This document shows positions 22,734-35,267 of a stretch of 64,000 bases of DNA, in pieces. Position 1 is the first letter of the stretch, and every line of letters begins with the position of its first letter. The stretch spans positions 3,472,001 through 3,536,000 of the forward strand of contig NZ_LT629758.1 in NCBI RefSeq assembly GCF_900104725.1, in the 5' to 3' direction. The notes below the pieces were generated by a model. The model was given only the letters and a program-made list of their open reading frames with translations. It searched no databases and was not told the origin of the DNA. The translations under genes and the position numbers were made by a program. This DNA is from Actinoplanes derwentensis. Lineage in GTDB: Bacteria; Actinomycetota; Actinomycetes; Mycobacteriales; Micromonosporaceae.

Positions 22734-24713
22734 TCATGACGGACTCGGGGTGGCAGCCGGGGTGGGCGTGAGGATGTCCCGGACGGTGCTGATCAGGCCG
22801 GCCGCGTTGAGCGGCTTGATGAGGAAGGCTTCGGCACCGGCGGCGAAGGCCTTGTCGACGGCGCGCAGGCTGGAGTAGGTCAGTACCGGGAGGCCGGTCG
22901 CGACCAGGTCACGGCACCAGTCCGTCACCGATCCGCCGGGCATCAGCAGGTCCACCAGGACACAGGCCACCGGTTTACCGGCCAGGACGGTGCGGGCCTG
23001 GTCGGCGGTTCGGGCCGTGTCGACCTCGAATCCGGCGGCACGCAGGTTCCGGTCGATGACGGTCAGCAGATAGGTGTCCTGATCGACGACCAGGATCGTG
23101 CCGGAGCCGGCGGGCTCCGTGAAAGCGGGCGGGTCCGAGCTGGTCAGGTGTTCGGTCAGGGTGGCGTGGGCGGCCACTTCGTCGTGGCCACGGCGCATCT
23201 CGCCGGCCACCAGCCGGGCCGCGTCGAGTTGCTGTCCGGACCAGACCGCGGCGCCGGCCCTGGTCCGGGACGGGACGATCAGCCCGTACCGCTCCGACCA
23301 GGCGGTGAGGTCGCCGGCCGGAATGCCGGTCAGGCGGCTGACCGCGACCGTGCTGAAGACCGGGACCCGGCGGTCGGCCACGGCCAGGGGTGGCTGGCGG
23401 CGTTGTTGAAGGACCGGGCGGGTCACCGCGACCATCGGCGGCCGGCGGAGCACGAGCACGGCCATGTCGTCCTCGGTGTTGGTCCCGGCGAAGTCGGCCA
23501 CCGCCGCCAGGATCCGGTCGGCGATCTCCTCGGCGGACGAACCGGCGGCGGCGGTCAGCACCCGATGGAGCCGCTCCTCACCGAAGAACTCACCGCCACG
23601 GCGGGCCTCGATCACCCCGTCGGTGTAGAGGACGAGCGCGTCGCCGGCCGCGAATCCCGTCTCGACCTGGGCGAACCGAACGTTCCGGAATCCGCCGAGC
23701 AGCCCGCCAGCCGGCTGGATGCGCTGCACCGGGCCGGAGTTCGGGACCAGGATCGGCGGGCAGTGGCCGCCGCGCACGATCGTCATCCGGCCCGCCGCGA
23801 TGTCGAGGCGCACCATCGCGATCGTCAGGAACCGGTCGTGGTCGGGGTTCTCGTGCAGCAGCCCGTTCAGGCGTTGCAGGCTCTCCGGCAGTTCCAGTCC
23901 AGGCCCGATCGCCCGGAGTGTGTGCCGGGCCAGTCCGGTGACACCGGCGGCTTCGACACCACGGCCCATCACGTCACCGATCACCGCCAGCCACTGGCCC
24001 CCGGTGGCCGGGAACACGTCGTAGAAGTCGCCGCCGACTTCCAGCGCGGCGTCGGCGGCCACGTACCGGGCGGCGATCTCCAGTCCGGCGACCGGGGGCA
24101 TCCGGCCCGGCAGGAGGCTCTGCTGCAGCGCGGCGGCGATCCGGCCGCGTTCCGCGAACACCTCCGCCCACTGCCAGGCCAGCGCCACCCGGTGGGCGAA
24201 CTCGGTCGCCAGCAGCACATCGGCGGCGCCATAGGTGACGCCGGTGTCGGCCACCCAGGTGAGCAAGCCCCGCACCGCCCCGCCGGAGCGGATCGGCGCC
24301 ACGATGCACCACGGCCGGGTCAACCCGTCCGCGAGAACGTCACCGGGTTCGAGGCGTGCACAGATCGTCTCGCCCTCGGCGAGCGCTCGTTCCGCCACCG
24401 GACCGGACGCGAGTAGTTCCTCCAGCCGGGCCTGCCGGGCCGGGTCCCGATGGGCCAGCCCGACGGTCGCCAGCTTGCCGTCGTACTGCTGCATGACGGC
24501 GACCGCCGCCACGTCGGGCACACAGAACCGGGTCAGCCGGGCGGACAGGCCGGCCACGTCCGGCAGCGATGAGACCAGCCCGGACGCGCCCGCCAGGAAC
24601 CGGGATCGGCGTAGTTCGTCGCTGAGGTCCGGTTGCGGTGACCGGTACCGGGCGGTGCGGAACGCGGCCAGCCGGGTCACGAGCCGAACCAGACTGTTGA
24701 GGGCCTCGGCCAT
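22734..24713 (-). CDS. GAF - PP2C (SpoIIE/RsbU) phosphatase - MerR-like - receiver fusion
   Basis: 659 residues from ATG 24713 (AAGGGA 6 nt upstream). Order: a GAF-like sensor (about 45-175); a PP2C/SpoIIE phosphatase (about 195-420) with metal-binding acids in GGDFYDVF (Asp229), GDVMGRG (Asp247), DGVIEA (Asp365) and EDDMAVL (Asp415/416); a MerR-type helix-turn-helix (about 453-505: FSTVAVSRLTGIPAGDL, ERYGL); and a response-regulator receiver (about 538-650) with phosphoacceptor Asp588 in LVDLLMPGG and KPL. It should dephosphorylate STAS anti-sigma antagonists under control of GAF and receiver inputs. It is co-transcribed with the KaiC-like gene, whose GTG lies 10 bp after its stop. Confidence 0.88.
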   Translation of the reverse strand: MAEALNSLVRLVTRLAAFRTARYRSPQPDLSDELRRSRFLAGASGLVSSLPDVAGLSARLTRFCVPDVAAVAVMQQYDGKLATVGLAHRDPARQARLEELLASGPVAERALAEGETICARLEPGDVLADGLTRPWCIVAPIRSGGAVRGLLTWVADTGVTYGAADVLLATEFAHRVALAWQWAEVFAERGRIAAALQQSLLPGRMPPVAGLEIAARYVAADAALEVGGDFYDVFPATGGQWLAVIGDVMGRGVEAAGVTGLARHTLRAIGPGLELPESLQRLNGLLHENPDHDRFLTIAMVRLDIAAGRMTIVRGGHCPPILVPNSGPVQRIQPAGGLLGGFRNVRFAQVETGFAAGDALVLYTDGVIEARRGGEFFGEERLHRVLTAAAGSSAEEIADRILAAVADFAGTNTEDDMAVLVLRRPPMVAVTRPVLQQRRQPPLAVADRRVPVFSTVAVSRLTGIPAGDLTAWSERYGLIVPSRTRAGAAVWSGQQLDAARLVAGEMRRGHDEVAAHATLTEHLTSSDPPAFTEPAGSGTILVVDQDTYLLTVIDRNLRAAGFEVDTARTADQARTVLAGKPVACVLVDLLMPGGSVTDWCRDLVATGLPVLTYSSLRAVDKAFAAGAEAFLIKPLNAAGLISTVRDILTPTPAATPSPS

Positions 24714-24902
24714 GCCAGGTCCCTTCGAGGGGCAGGCGGCCGCAGCATCCGAACAGGGGCGGTCCGCCGATGATGCTAGTCGCCTCCCCGCCCGCGGCGG
24801 GGGGCGAGGCTCCTGCCGTTGCTTCACAGCGTTGACGTGCTGATGACCGGCATGTAAAGCTGCCGTAGCCAAATCGAGGGGCGTCGATTGATGGCCAGCC
24901 GA

Positions 24903-24914
24903 TGAAACGTTACA
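24903..24914. promoter_or_regulatory. LacI-type operator before the sugar-transport operon
   Basis: TGAAACGTTACA is a near-perfect 12-bp palindrome with central CG, typical of LacI-family operators, directly before the GGGGAGG ribosome-binding site (24916-24922) of the binding-protein gene. It differs from the 4.8-kb palindromes, so a different repressor, not encoded beside it, is implied. Confidence 0.55.
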
Positions 24915-24928
24915 CGGGGAGGTTTCTC

Positions 24929-26200
24929 ATGACGGTCAGCAGGCGCACCCTCCTGCGTACCGGCCTCGCGGTCGCCGGAGCCGGGCTCGGCACGGCCGCG
25001 TGCGGCGACGGTTCAAACGACGGCCGGACCACGATCCGGTTCGCCTGGTGGGGCAGCGAGGAGCGAGCGAAACTCACCCAGCAGGTGGTCGACCTCTTCC
25101 AGAGCAGACACACCGACATCACGATCAAGACGACGTACGCGGCGTACGACCCGTACTTCCAGAAGCTCGCCACCGAGATGAGCGGCGGCAACGCCCCGGA
25201 CGTGCTCCAGATGGGCGACCGCTACCTGCGCGAGTACGCGGAACGCAACACGCTCCTCGACCTCACCTCCCACCTGGCCGGCCAGATCCAGACCGCCGAC
25301 CTGGAGAAGAAGCTCATCCCGGCCGGCAACGTCGACGCCAAGACCTACGGGCTGCCGATGGGCCAGACCACACACGTGCTGCAGTACGACACGAAGCGCT
25401 GGCAGCAGGCCGGAGCCGAGTTACCGGCCGCCGGCTGGACCTGGGAGCAGCTGCGCGACGCCGCGGCCACGGTGACCGCGAAGTTCGGGCCGAAGGTCAG
25501 CGGGCTGAGCGACCCGTTCGGCATCGAGGACTGGTTCGGTGACTGGCTGCGCCAGCAGGGCCGCGACCTCTACACCGCCGACGGCAAGCTGGGTTACACC
25601 GAGGCCGAGGTCGTCGCCTGGTGGAAGCTGGGGGTGCAGTTCCGTGCGGCGCGGGCGATCACCCCGCCGGAGATCACCGCGAACACCACGCTGACGCCGT
25701 TCCCGCGCAAGGAGTCGAGCGCCGAGTTCTGCCCGGACAGCACGGTCGGCATGACCTCGTGGGAGAACTACGGCGGCGAGTTCGCCCTGACCGAGTTCCC
25801 CACCGCGGGATCCGGCATCGGCCAGGTCACCCAGCCGCCGATGATGCTCAGTGTCGCCCAGCGGACGAAGAACAAGGACGCCGCGCTGCAATTCGTCGAC
25901 TTCTTCCTGAACGATCCGGAGGCCGGCGCGATCCTCGGGATGAGCCGTGGCCTGCCGGCGAACCTGAAGATCCGCGAGACGCTGGCGTCGACGCTGACCG
26001 ACGAATGGAAGATGGTCGCCGACTACGAGGCGAAGGTGGCACCGCTGCTGCTGCCCGCCCCCGCTCCCCCGCCGAAAGGCGCCGGCGTGGTGAAAACGCA
26101 GTTCCAGCGCATCTACGACGACGTCATGCACGGAAAGGCCACCCCGGAGGCTGCGGCGCCGCGTCTGATGAGCGAGATTCAGCAGGCACTCGGGGCATGA
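24929..26200 (+). CDS. ABC transporter sugar-binding protein, Tat-type lipoprotein
   Basis: 423 residues. ATG 24929 was chosen because GGGGAGG sits 6 nt before it and a twin-arginine signal follows (SRRTLLRTG) with lipobox T-A-A-C (Cys25); an ATG 27 bp upstream would translate the operator. The mature protein is a family-1 solute-binding protein (WWGSEER, then NAPDVLQMGDRY, MTSWENYGGEF). It delivers an oligosaccharide to the two permeases encoded next, with which it forms an ATGA-coupled operon. The adjacent PcRGLX-family gene suggests a pectin-derived (rhamnogalacturonan) ligand. Confidence 0.92.
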   Translation: MTVSRRTLLRTGLAVAGAGLGTAACGDGSNDGRTTIRFAWWGSEERAKLTQQVVDLFQSRHTDITIKTTYAAYDPYFQKLATEMSGGNAPDVLQMGDRYLREYAERNTLLDLTSHLAGQIQTADLEKKLIPAGNVDAKTYGLPMGQTTHVLQYDTKRWQQAGAELPAAGWTWEQLRDAAATVTAKFGPKVSGLSDPFGIEDWFGDWLRQQGRDLYTADGKLGYTEAEVVAWWKLGVQFRAARAITPPEITANTTLTPFPRKESSAEFCPDSTVGMTSWENYGGEFALTEFPTAGSGIGQVTQPPMMLSVAQRTKNKDAALQFVDFFLNDPEAGAILGMSRGLPANLKIRETLASTLTDEWKMVADYEAKVAPLLLPAPAPPPKGAGVVKTQFQRIYDDVMHGKATPEAAAPRLMSEIQQALGA

Positions 26201-27048
26201 CCCGCCGGCTGCGGTACGGAGAACGGCCCTCGATCGCCTTCCTGTTCCTCTCCCCCTGGGTGGCCGGGGCGCTTCTGCTGACCCTCGGCCCGATGCTGTG
26301 GCTGCTGTATCTGTCGTTCACCGACTACGACCTGTTCACCGCGCCGCAATGGGTCGGGCTCGACAATTACGTGCGCATGCTGACGGTCGACCCGCACTTC
26401 TGGAACGCGGTGTGGGCGACCGCCAAATTCGTGCTGATCTCGGTGCCGGTGCAACTGATCGCGGCTCTCGGGGTGGCCCTGCTGATCCACCGCAAGAGCA
26501 GGGCCCGAGGCTTCTACCGGTCGGCGTTCTACGCGCCGTCGCTGCTGGGCGCGAGCGTGAGTGTCGCGCTGGTGTGGCGGGTCGTCTTCCACGACTGGAT
26601 CGGGCATCCGGACCGGGCGCTGCTCGCGCTGGTGTTACTCGCGGTCTGGCAGTTCGGCGCCCCGATGGTGATCTTCCTGGCCGGTCTGCAGCAGATCCCA
26701 CAGGAGTATTACGACGCGTCCGCGGTGGACGGTGCCGGGCCGTGGCGGTCGTTTCTGGCGATCACCGTTCCGATGCTGTCGCCGGTCATCTTCTTCAACC
26801 TGGTGCTCGACACGATCCGCGCCTTCCAGGTCTTCACCGGCGCTTACGTAGTCAGCAACGGTACCGGCGGACCCAGCGACTCCACCCTCTTCTACACCCT
26901 TTATCTGTACGAGAAAGGCTTCGTCGAGTTCAAGATGGGTTACGCGTCGGCGATGTCCTGGTTCCTGCTCGTGATCATCGCGGTGATCACGGCGCTGCTG
27001 TTCCGGACCGCCCGGACGTGGGTCTTCTACTCCGGGGACGAGTCGTGA
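26197..27048 (+). CDS. ABC sugar permease (MalF/UgpA type)
   Basis: 283 residues, ATG overlapping the upstream TGA. Six transmembrane helices; the cytoplasmic EAA-type loop reads DASAVDGAGPWRSFLAITVP, the site docking the ATPase. It is the first of two CUT1 permeases and pairs with the product of the next gene to form the channel. As usual for actinobacterial CUT1 systems no ATPase gene is present; a shared MsiK-type ATPase elsewhere would energise it. Confidence 0.93.
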   Translation: MTRRLRYGERPSIAFLFLSPWVAGALLLTLGPMLWLLYLSFTDYDLFTAPQWVGLDNYVRMLTVDPHFWNAVWATAKFVLISVPVQLIAALGVALLIHRKSRARGFYRSAFYAPSLLGASVSVALVWRVVFHDWIGHPDRALLALVLLAVWQFGAPMVIFLAGLQQIPQEYYDASAVDGAGPWRSFLAITVPMLSPVIFFNLVLDTIRAFQVFTGAYVVSNGTGGPSDSTLFYTLYLYEKGFVEFKMGYASAMSWFLLVIIAVITALLFRTARTWVFYSGDES

Positions 27049-27881
27049 CCGGGCGACTGCGCACGGCCAGCCGGCACCTGGCCGTGCTCCTGCTGCTGGT
27101 GCCGTTGCTCTACCCGATCGTCTGGCTCGCGTTCGCGTCGTTCAAACCGCCGGCCGAGATCGTGCAGAGCCTGGCCCTGCTGCCGCGCGACTACATTCTC
27201 GACAACTACCGGGCCCTCGGTGAGGACATCGCCGGGGTGCGGGCCTGGCAGTTCTTCGTCAATTCCACGGTGGTCGCGGCAGGATGCGCGATCGGGAACA
27301 TCCTGAGCTGTTCGCTGGCCGCCTACGCGTTCGCGCGGCTGCGGTTCCGGATGCGCGGGCCGCTGTTCGCCTTCACTCTCGCGACCATCATGCTGCCGGT
27401 GCACATCATCACCATCCCGCAGTACTCGCTGTTCCAGAAACTCGGGATGATCGACACGTTCTGGCCGCTGATCCTGCCGAAACTCCTGGCCACCGACGCG
27501 TTCTTCATCTTCCTGATGGTGCAGTTCATGCGGACCATTCCCCGCGAACTCGACGAGGCCGCGCGACTGGACGGCTGCGGGTCGGTGCGGATCTTCCGGT
27601 CGGTGATTCTGCCGCTGGTCCGGCCGGCGCTCGTCACCACCGGCATCTTCACCTTCATCTGGACCTGGAACGACTTCTTCACCCAGCTCATCTATCTCTC
27701 CTCGCCGGAACGCCTGACGCTTCCCCTGGCGCTGCGGCTGTTCATCGACACCACCGACCACAACTCGTTCGGGCCGATGCTGGCGCTCTCCGCCCTGGCG
27801 ATCGTGCCGATCCTGCTGTTCTTCGCCGCGTTCCAGCGGCTGCTGGTCGAAGGTTTCGCCACCTCCGGACTCAAAGGCTGA
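27045..27881 (+). CDS. ABC sugar permease (MalG/UgpE type)
   Basis: 278 residues, GTG overlapping the previous stop (GTGA). Six transmembrane helices, FKPPAEI after the first, the EAA loop DEAARLDGCGSVRIFRSVILP, and the typical C-terminus LLVEGFATSGLKG. It is the second channel subunit of the transporter with the preceding permease. It is followed 6 bp later by the PcRGLX-family gene, making a four-gene operon. Confidence 0.94.
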   Translation: MTGRLRTASRHLAVLLLLVPLLYPIVWLAFASFKPPAEIVQSLALLPRDYILDNYRALGEDIAGVRAWQFFVNSTVVAAGCAIGNILSCSLAAYAFARLRFRMRGPLFAFTLATIMLPVHIITIPQYSLFQKLGMIDTFWPLILPKLLATDAFFIFLMVQFMRTIPRELDEAARLDGCGSVRIFRSVILPLVRPALVTTGIFTFIWTWNDFFTQLIYLSSPERLTLPLALRLFIDTTDHNSFGPMLALSALAIVPILLFFAAFQRLLVEGFATSGLKG

Positions 27882-27887
27882 ATCCCC

Positions 27888-31902
<4,015 letters not shown>

Positions 31903-31946
31903 CTAAACGCGAGCCGCTGATCAGGTCCATCTCACATTGTCGCCGT

Positions 31947-31963
31947 GGCTGTTAAGGACAGCC
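31947..31963. promoter_or_regulatory. inverted repeat in the dgdA/LysR divergent region
   Basis: GGCTGT-TAAGG-ACAGCC (perfect 6-bp arms, 5-bp spacer) lies 14 bp before the LysR start codon and 54 bp before the aminotransferase start, a fitting place for a LysR regulator that autoregulates and activates the divergent gene. Confidence 0.5.
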
Positions 31964-31976
31964 GTACAGTCGGTGC

Positions 31977-32861
31977 GTGCTGAACCCGTGGCGGCTGCGG
32001 CTGCTCGCCGACCTGGCGACCTACGGCACCGTGCGGGCCGTCGCACAGCACGCGACGATGAGCCCGTCGGCGGTGTCGCAGCAGCTCGCCACCCTGGAAC
32101 GGGAGACTCGGACGGCGCTGCTGGAACGTACCGGCCGCAAGGTCCGTCTGACCGCTGCCGGGATGCTGCTGGCCGGGCGCGCGCGGGAGATCCTGGCCGC
32201 GATGGACACGGCCGAAGCCGAACTGCGCGGCCTCGCCGAAGAACCCGTCGGTACGGTGACGCTCGCCGCGTTCCAGAGCGCCGTGCACGCCCTCGCCGAA
32301 CCCGCGATCGCCGGATTGGCCGCCCGGCATCCCGACCTGACCGTGGTGCTCCTCGAACTGGAACCACACGAGAGCATGCCCGCGCTACGCCGCGGCGACG
32401 TGGACGTGATCATCACGACGGCCGACTTCGCGGGCACCGAACTGGACCCGGCCATCGACGTGGTGCCGATCGCGGCGGACGAGATCGTGCTGGTGCTGCC
32501 GTCGTCACATGAGCTGACCGCGTACGACGCCGTCGCTCTGTCGACCTGCACGGACCAGAAGTGGACCTTCGACGTGGCGGGTTCCTACATGTCGGCCCTG
32601 GCCACCCGCCTGTGCCGGGAATCCGGCTTCGAACCGTCGGTGATCTGCCGCTTCAGCAACTACATGCTCGCGCTGCGGCACGTGGAGAAGGGCGGCTCGA
32701 TCACCCTGCTGCCCAGCCTCGCCGTCGACCCCCGCTACCAGGTCACCACCCGCCCCCTCGACCCACCGCTGGGCCGCCGCATCACCGCCGCGGTCCGTCG
32801 CTCCCCCGGCCCCGCCCTTCGCCCCGAGGTGACCGCCGTCCTCACCGCACTGCGGTCCTGA
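31977..32861 (+). CDS. LysR-family transcriptional regulator (DgdR-like by position)
   Basis: 294 residues from GTG. The winged helix (about 1-60: LRLLADLATYGTVRAVAQHATMSPSAVSQQLATLE) is typical, followed by the two-lobed effector domain (about 88-290). Divergent from the dialkylglycine decarboxylase-like gene with 83 bp between the starts, it is the likely regulator of that gene, sensing its amino-acid substrate. Its 3' end overlaps the convergent hydrolase gene by 20 bp. Confidence 0.9.
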   Translation: MLNPWRLRLLADLATYGTVRAVAQHATMSPSAVSQQLATLERETRTALLERTGRKVRLTAAGMLLAGRAREILAAMDTAEAELRGLAEEPVGTVTLAAFQSAVHALAEPAIAGLAARHPDLTVVLLELEPHESMPALRRGDVDVIITTADFAGTELDPAIDVVPIAADEIVLVLPSSHELTAYDAVALSTCTDQKWTFDVAGSYMSALATRLCRESGFEPSVICRFSNYMLALRHVEKGGSITLLPSLAVDPRYQVTTRPLDPPLGRRITAAVRRSPGPALRPEVTAVLTALRS

Positions 32862-33750
32862 GAAAGTCCCCGATCGCGTCGGCGACCTCCACCGGCCGTT
32901 CCTCGGCCTGATGGTGGCCGCTGTCGACGACCCGATGCCGCAGCGGCCGCACCAGCCAGGGTGCCCAGATCTTCGCCGGATCACCGTGCAGGTCCAGATC
33001 GTCGTGTTCCGATTCGAGCAGCAGCATCGGGCACTCCACCTGCCGCCCGGCAGCACGATCGGCCTCCTCGTGCTCCCGGTCGACCCGGAGACCGGCCCGG
33101 TAGTCCTCACACATGCCGTGCACGACCGCTGGGTTCCGCAAGGCCGCCCACAAGTCGGCATGATTGCCCGCACCGATCACTTCCGGTCCCGGCGTTTCGT
33201 ACCAGGCATCCGGGTCGGCGTTGATCACCCGCTCGGCCGGCTTGTCGGTCTGCCCCAGGAACCACCAGTGCCACCAGGCGCGGGCGAACGTGACGTCGGT
33301 GCGTTCCAGATGCTCCACGACCGGCAACCCGTCCATGATCACCAGATGGGTGACGGCTTCCGGATGATCCATGGCGGTACGGAAGGCGACCAGGGAACCC
33401 CGATCGTGCCCGACCACGGCGAACCGGTCGTGACCCAGGTGCGCCATCAGCCGTACGACGTCGCCGGCCATCTCCCGCTTCGACGACTGCGTGTGCCCCG
33501 GCCGATCCGTCGGCAACGTCGAACCACCGTATCCCCGCAGGTCAGGCAGGACCACGGTGTGCTCGCGGGCCAGCCTCGGCGCCACCGCGTGCCAGGTCGT
33601 ATGGGTACGCGGATGCCCGTGCAGCAACACCACCGGCGGTCCCGCACCACCGTGCCGGAACCGCACACTCACATCCCCGACCGTCACCCGGTCCAGCCGG
33701 AAGTCATCGAACACCGTCGCCGGATACCCCGGTTCCGCTCCTTGAATCAC
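32842..33750 (-). CDS. alpha/beta hydrolase, haloacetate dehalogenase-like
   Basis: 302 residues from a GTG that overlaps the TGA of the oxygenase gene (GTGA). Motifs: HGHPRTHTTW (oxyanion hole), DLRGYGGS, nucleophile elbow VVGHDRGS (Asp nucleophile) and C-terminal VDSGHHQAEERP (His). The RxxxR segment around DHPEA and the tryptophan-rich cap (RAWWHWWFL) resemble fluoroacetate/haloacetate dehalogenases and epoxide hydrolases. It is the last gene of an HxlR-oxygenase-hydrolase operon, suggesting joint breakdown of one small molecule. Confidence 0.85.
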   Translation of the reverse strand: MIQGAEPGYPATVFDDFRLDRVTVGDVSVRFRHGGAGPPVVLLHGHPRTHTTWHAVAPRLAREHTVVLPDLRGYGGSTLPTDRPGHTQSSKREMAGDVVRLMAHLGHDRFAVVGHDRGSLVAFRTAMDHPEAVTHLVIMDGLPVVEHLERTDVTFARAWWHWWFLGQTDKPAERVINADPDAWYETPGPEVIGAGNHADLWAALRNPAVVHGMCEDYRAGLRVDREHEEADRAAGRQVECPMLLLESEHDDLDLHGDPAKIWAPWLVRPLRHRVVDSGHHQAEERPVEVADAIGDFLRTAVR

Positions 33751-34745
33751 TGAGCGGCCAGGACTCGGGCCGCCTCCCGGATCGCGCTGGTGTTCTTGTG
33801 GCCGGAACGGGAACCGCTGAGCTTGGCGGCGATGTGGTCGGCGACGGTGATCGGGTCGTACAGCGGCTCCTCGCCCTCGGGGACGAACTGCGGCAGCGTC
33901 TCGATCAGGGCGTCGCCGTTCCCGTCGTGGAAGAAAGCGGCGGACCGGCGGCGCTCGATGGTGCCGTCGACGACCGGCGGTTTCACCCGGTGCAACGTCG
34001 ACATCCACACGTCGTTGGTGAGGCGGGCCGAGATGTCACCGAGGTTGACGAGCAGGGCGCCGTCGGCGGGCCGCACGTCGTGCCAGCCGTTGTCGGTGCC
34101 GAGAACCTGCAGGCCGGCGACCTGATCGGCCCAGAGAACCGTGACGATGCCGAAGTCGGTGTGCTCGCCCATGCCGGTCAGGTCGGCACCCAGTTCGATC
34201 TCGCCGGGCTCCAGCGCGTAGTTGTTCATCCGCAACACGTCGATCGAATGGCCGGCGATCCGGTCGAAGAACCCGGGATCGACACCGAGGGCCGCGGCGA
34301 AGATGCCGGTCAGCGTCTCCGCCACCCGCCGGGCCTCCCGGAAATGCGCCTCCACCTGCGGACGGAACGCCAGCGGCGACTCCGGCCAGGTGTTCTCGCC
34401 GACCCCGATGTTGTACGCCTCGAAGAAGTCGTTCATCCGGGTGACCGGGTCGACGCCCAGGCTGTAGCTCAGCGACTCGCTCTTCGGCGGGCTGTAACCG
34501 CGGTTCTCCGCGGCCGGCCGAATGTACCGCTTCTTGTCTTCCAGGGTCTGCCCGAAGAAACCGTCGATCGCGTCGGCGAGCCCGTCGGTCACCTCGGCCG
34601 GAACCCCGTGCCCGACGATCTGCACGAACCCGACGCTCCGGCAGGCCCGGTCCAGCTCACCGACGGTCCGGGTCTTCGCCTCGTCCGGGCCGCCGGTGAC
34701 CCAGGCGCTGATATCCACGGTGGGGACCACGAAGTCGGAAGCCAT
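33747..34745 (-). CDS. 2-oxoglutarate/Fe(II)-dependent oxygenase, isopenicillin N synthase family
   Basis: 332 residues using ATG 34745, 4 nt after the HxlR stop; an in-frame ATG at 34766 would overlap the repeat tail of hxlR and lacks a ribosome-binding site. The N-terminal DIOX_N region (VPTVDISAW, GFVQIVGHGVP) and the double-stranded beta-helix carry the iron ligands His195, Asp197 (GEHTDFG) and His252 (STLHRV), with Arg266-x-Ser268 to bind 2-oxoglutarate. It should hydroxylate or desaturate a small molecule. It is coupled to an HxlR regulator upstream and a hydrolase downstream. Confidence 0.9.
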   Translation of the reverse strand: MASDFVVPTVDISAWVTGGPDEAKTRTVGELDRACRSVGFVQIVGHGVPAEVTDGLADAIDGFFGQTLEDKKRYIRPAAENRGYSPPKSESLSYSLGVDPVTRMNDFFEAYNIGVGENTWPESPLAFRPQVEAHFREARRVAETLTGIFAAALGVDPGFFDRIAGHSIDVLRMNNYALEPGEIELGADLTGMGEHTDFGIVTVLWADQVAGLQVLGTDNGWHDVRPADGALLVNLGDISARLTNDVWMSTLHRVKPPVVDGTIERRRSAAFFHDGNGDALIETLPQFVPEGEEPLYDPITVADHIAAKLSGSRSGHKNTSAIREAARVLAAQ

Positions 34746-34749
34746 GACC

Positions 34750-35169
34750 TCAGTCTGCGCCGTCATTGTTTCGTCGGTCTGCGCCGACGTTGTTTCGCTG
34801 GCCTGCGCCGTCGATGCCTTGCTGGCCTGCGCCGACGTTGCCTTGCTCGGTCGCCCATGCGCAGATCGCGGCCAGCGGCTCCTGCAAGGTCTTGCCGAGG
34901 GCGGTCAGCGCGTACTCGACGTGCTGTGGCGGGGTCTCCTTCAGGACTCTTCGCTCGACGAATCCGTCGCTCTCCATGTCGCGCAGCGTCTCGGTCAGCA
35001 TCTTCTGAGTGATCCCGGACACCCGGCGCCGCAGCTCAGCGTGCCGTTGCGGGCCGGCCAGCAACGCGTAGATCACCAGCACCCGCCACTTCGACGCCAG
35101 TCGCTCGATGGCCTGCCGGGTCGTACAGCTCTCCTCGATCACGTCCGGAATGACCAGCGCCATGCCCAC
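34750..35169 (-). CDS. HxlR-family transcriptional regulator with repeat tail
   Basis: 139 residues. The winged-helix core (about 10-100) has the HxlR marks CTTRQAIERLASKWRVLVIYALL, LRRRVSGITQKMLTETLRDME and RRVLKETPPQHVEYALT. Cys15 near the N-terminus is placed like the redox/quinone-sensing Cys of YodB/HypR-type members. The last 30 residues are an odd Gly/Asn/Gln/Asp-rich tail encoded by four 24-bp tandem repeats. It heads the operon with the oxygenase and hydrolase and is divergent from another hydrolase, with an inverted repeat between. Confidence 0.88.
   Translation of the reverse strand: MGMALVIPDVIEESCTTRQAIERLASKWRVLVIYALLAGPQRHAELRRRVSGITQKMLTETLRDMESDGFVERRVLKETPPQHVEYALTALGKTLQEPLAAICAWATEQGNVGAGQQGIDGAGQRNNVGADRRNNDGAD
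34754..34849. repeat. four 24-bp tandem repeats at the 3' end of the HxlR gene
   Basis: Units start at 34754, 34778, 34802 and 34826; each begins with (T/C)CTGCGCCG and contains a TTG or ATG-centred block ending in CTGG/TCGG. They encode an 8-residue repeat (variants of AGQRNNVG) in the HxlR tail. Confidence 0.8.
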
Positions 35170-35176
35170 CCCCGGT

Positions 35177-35199
35177 CAAGGGCACCAAAAAGTGCCTTG
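35177..35199. promoter_or_regulatory. candidate HxlR operator
   Basis: An inverted repeat with core GGCAC-N6-GTGCC (35181-35196), flanked by CAAG and TTG, lies 8 bp before the hxlR start in the divergent region to the dienelactone-hydrolase-like gene. A site here could control both directions. Confidence 0.55.
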
Positions 35200-35267
35200 T
35201 GGTACGGCCGGACACCGGCCGCCTATGGTCCATCCAACGATAGACGTCGACAGACACGGGGCCGAAA

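Noticed and set aside
34754..34849. Short CRISPR-like array
   Set aside because: The 24-bp units are contiguous without unique spacers, lie inside a coding region in frame, and no cas gene is present.
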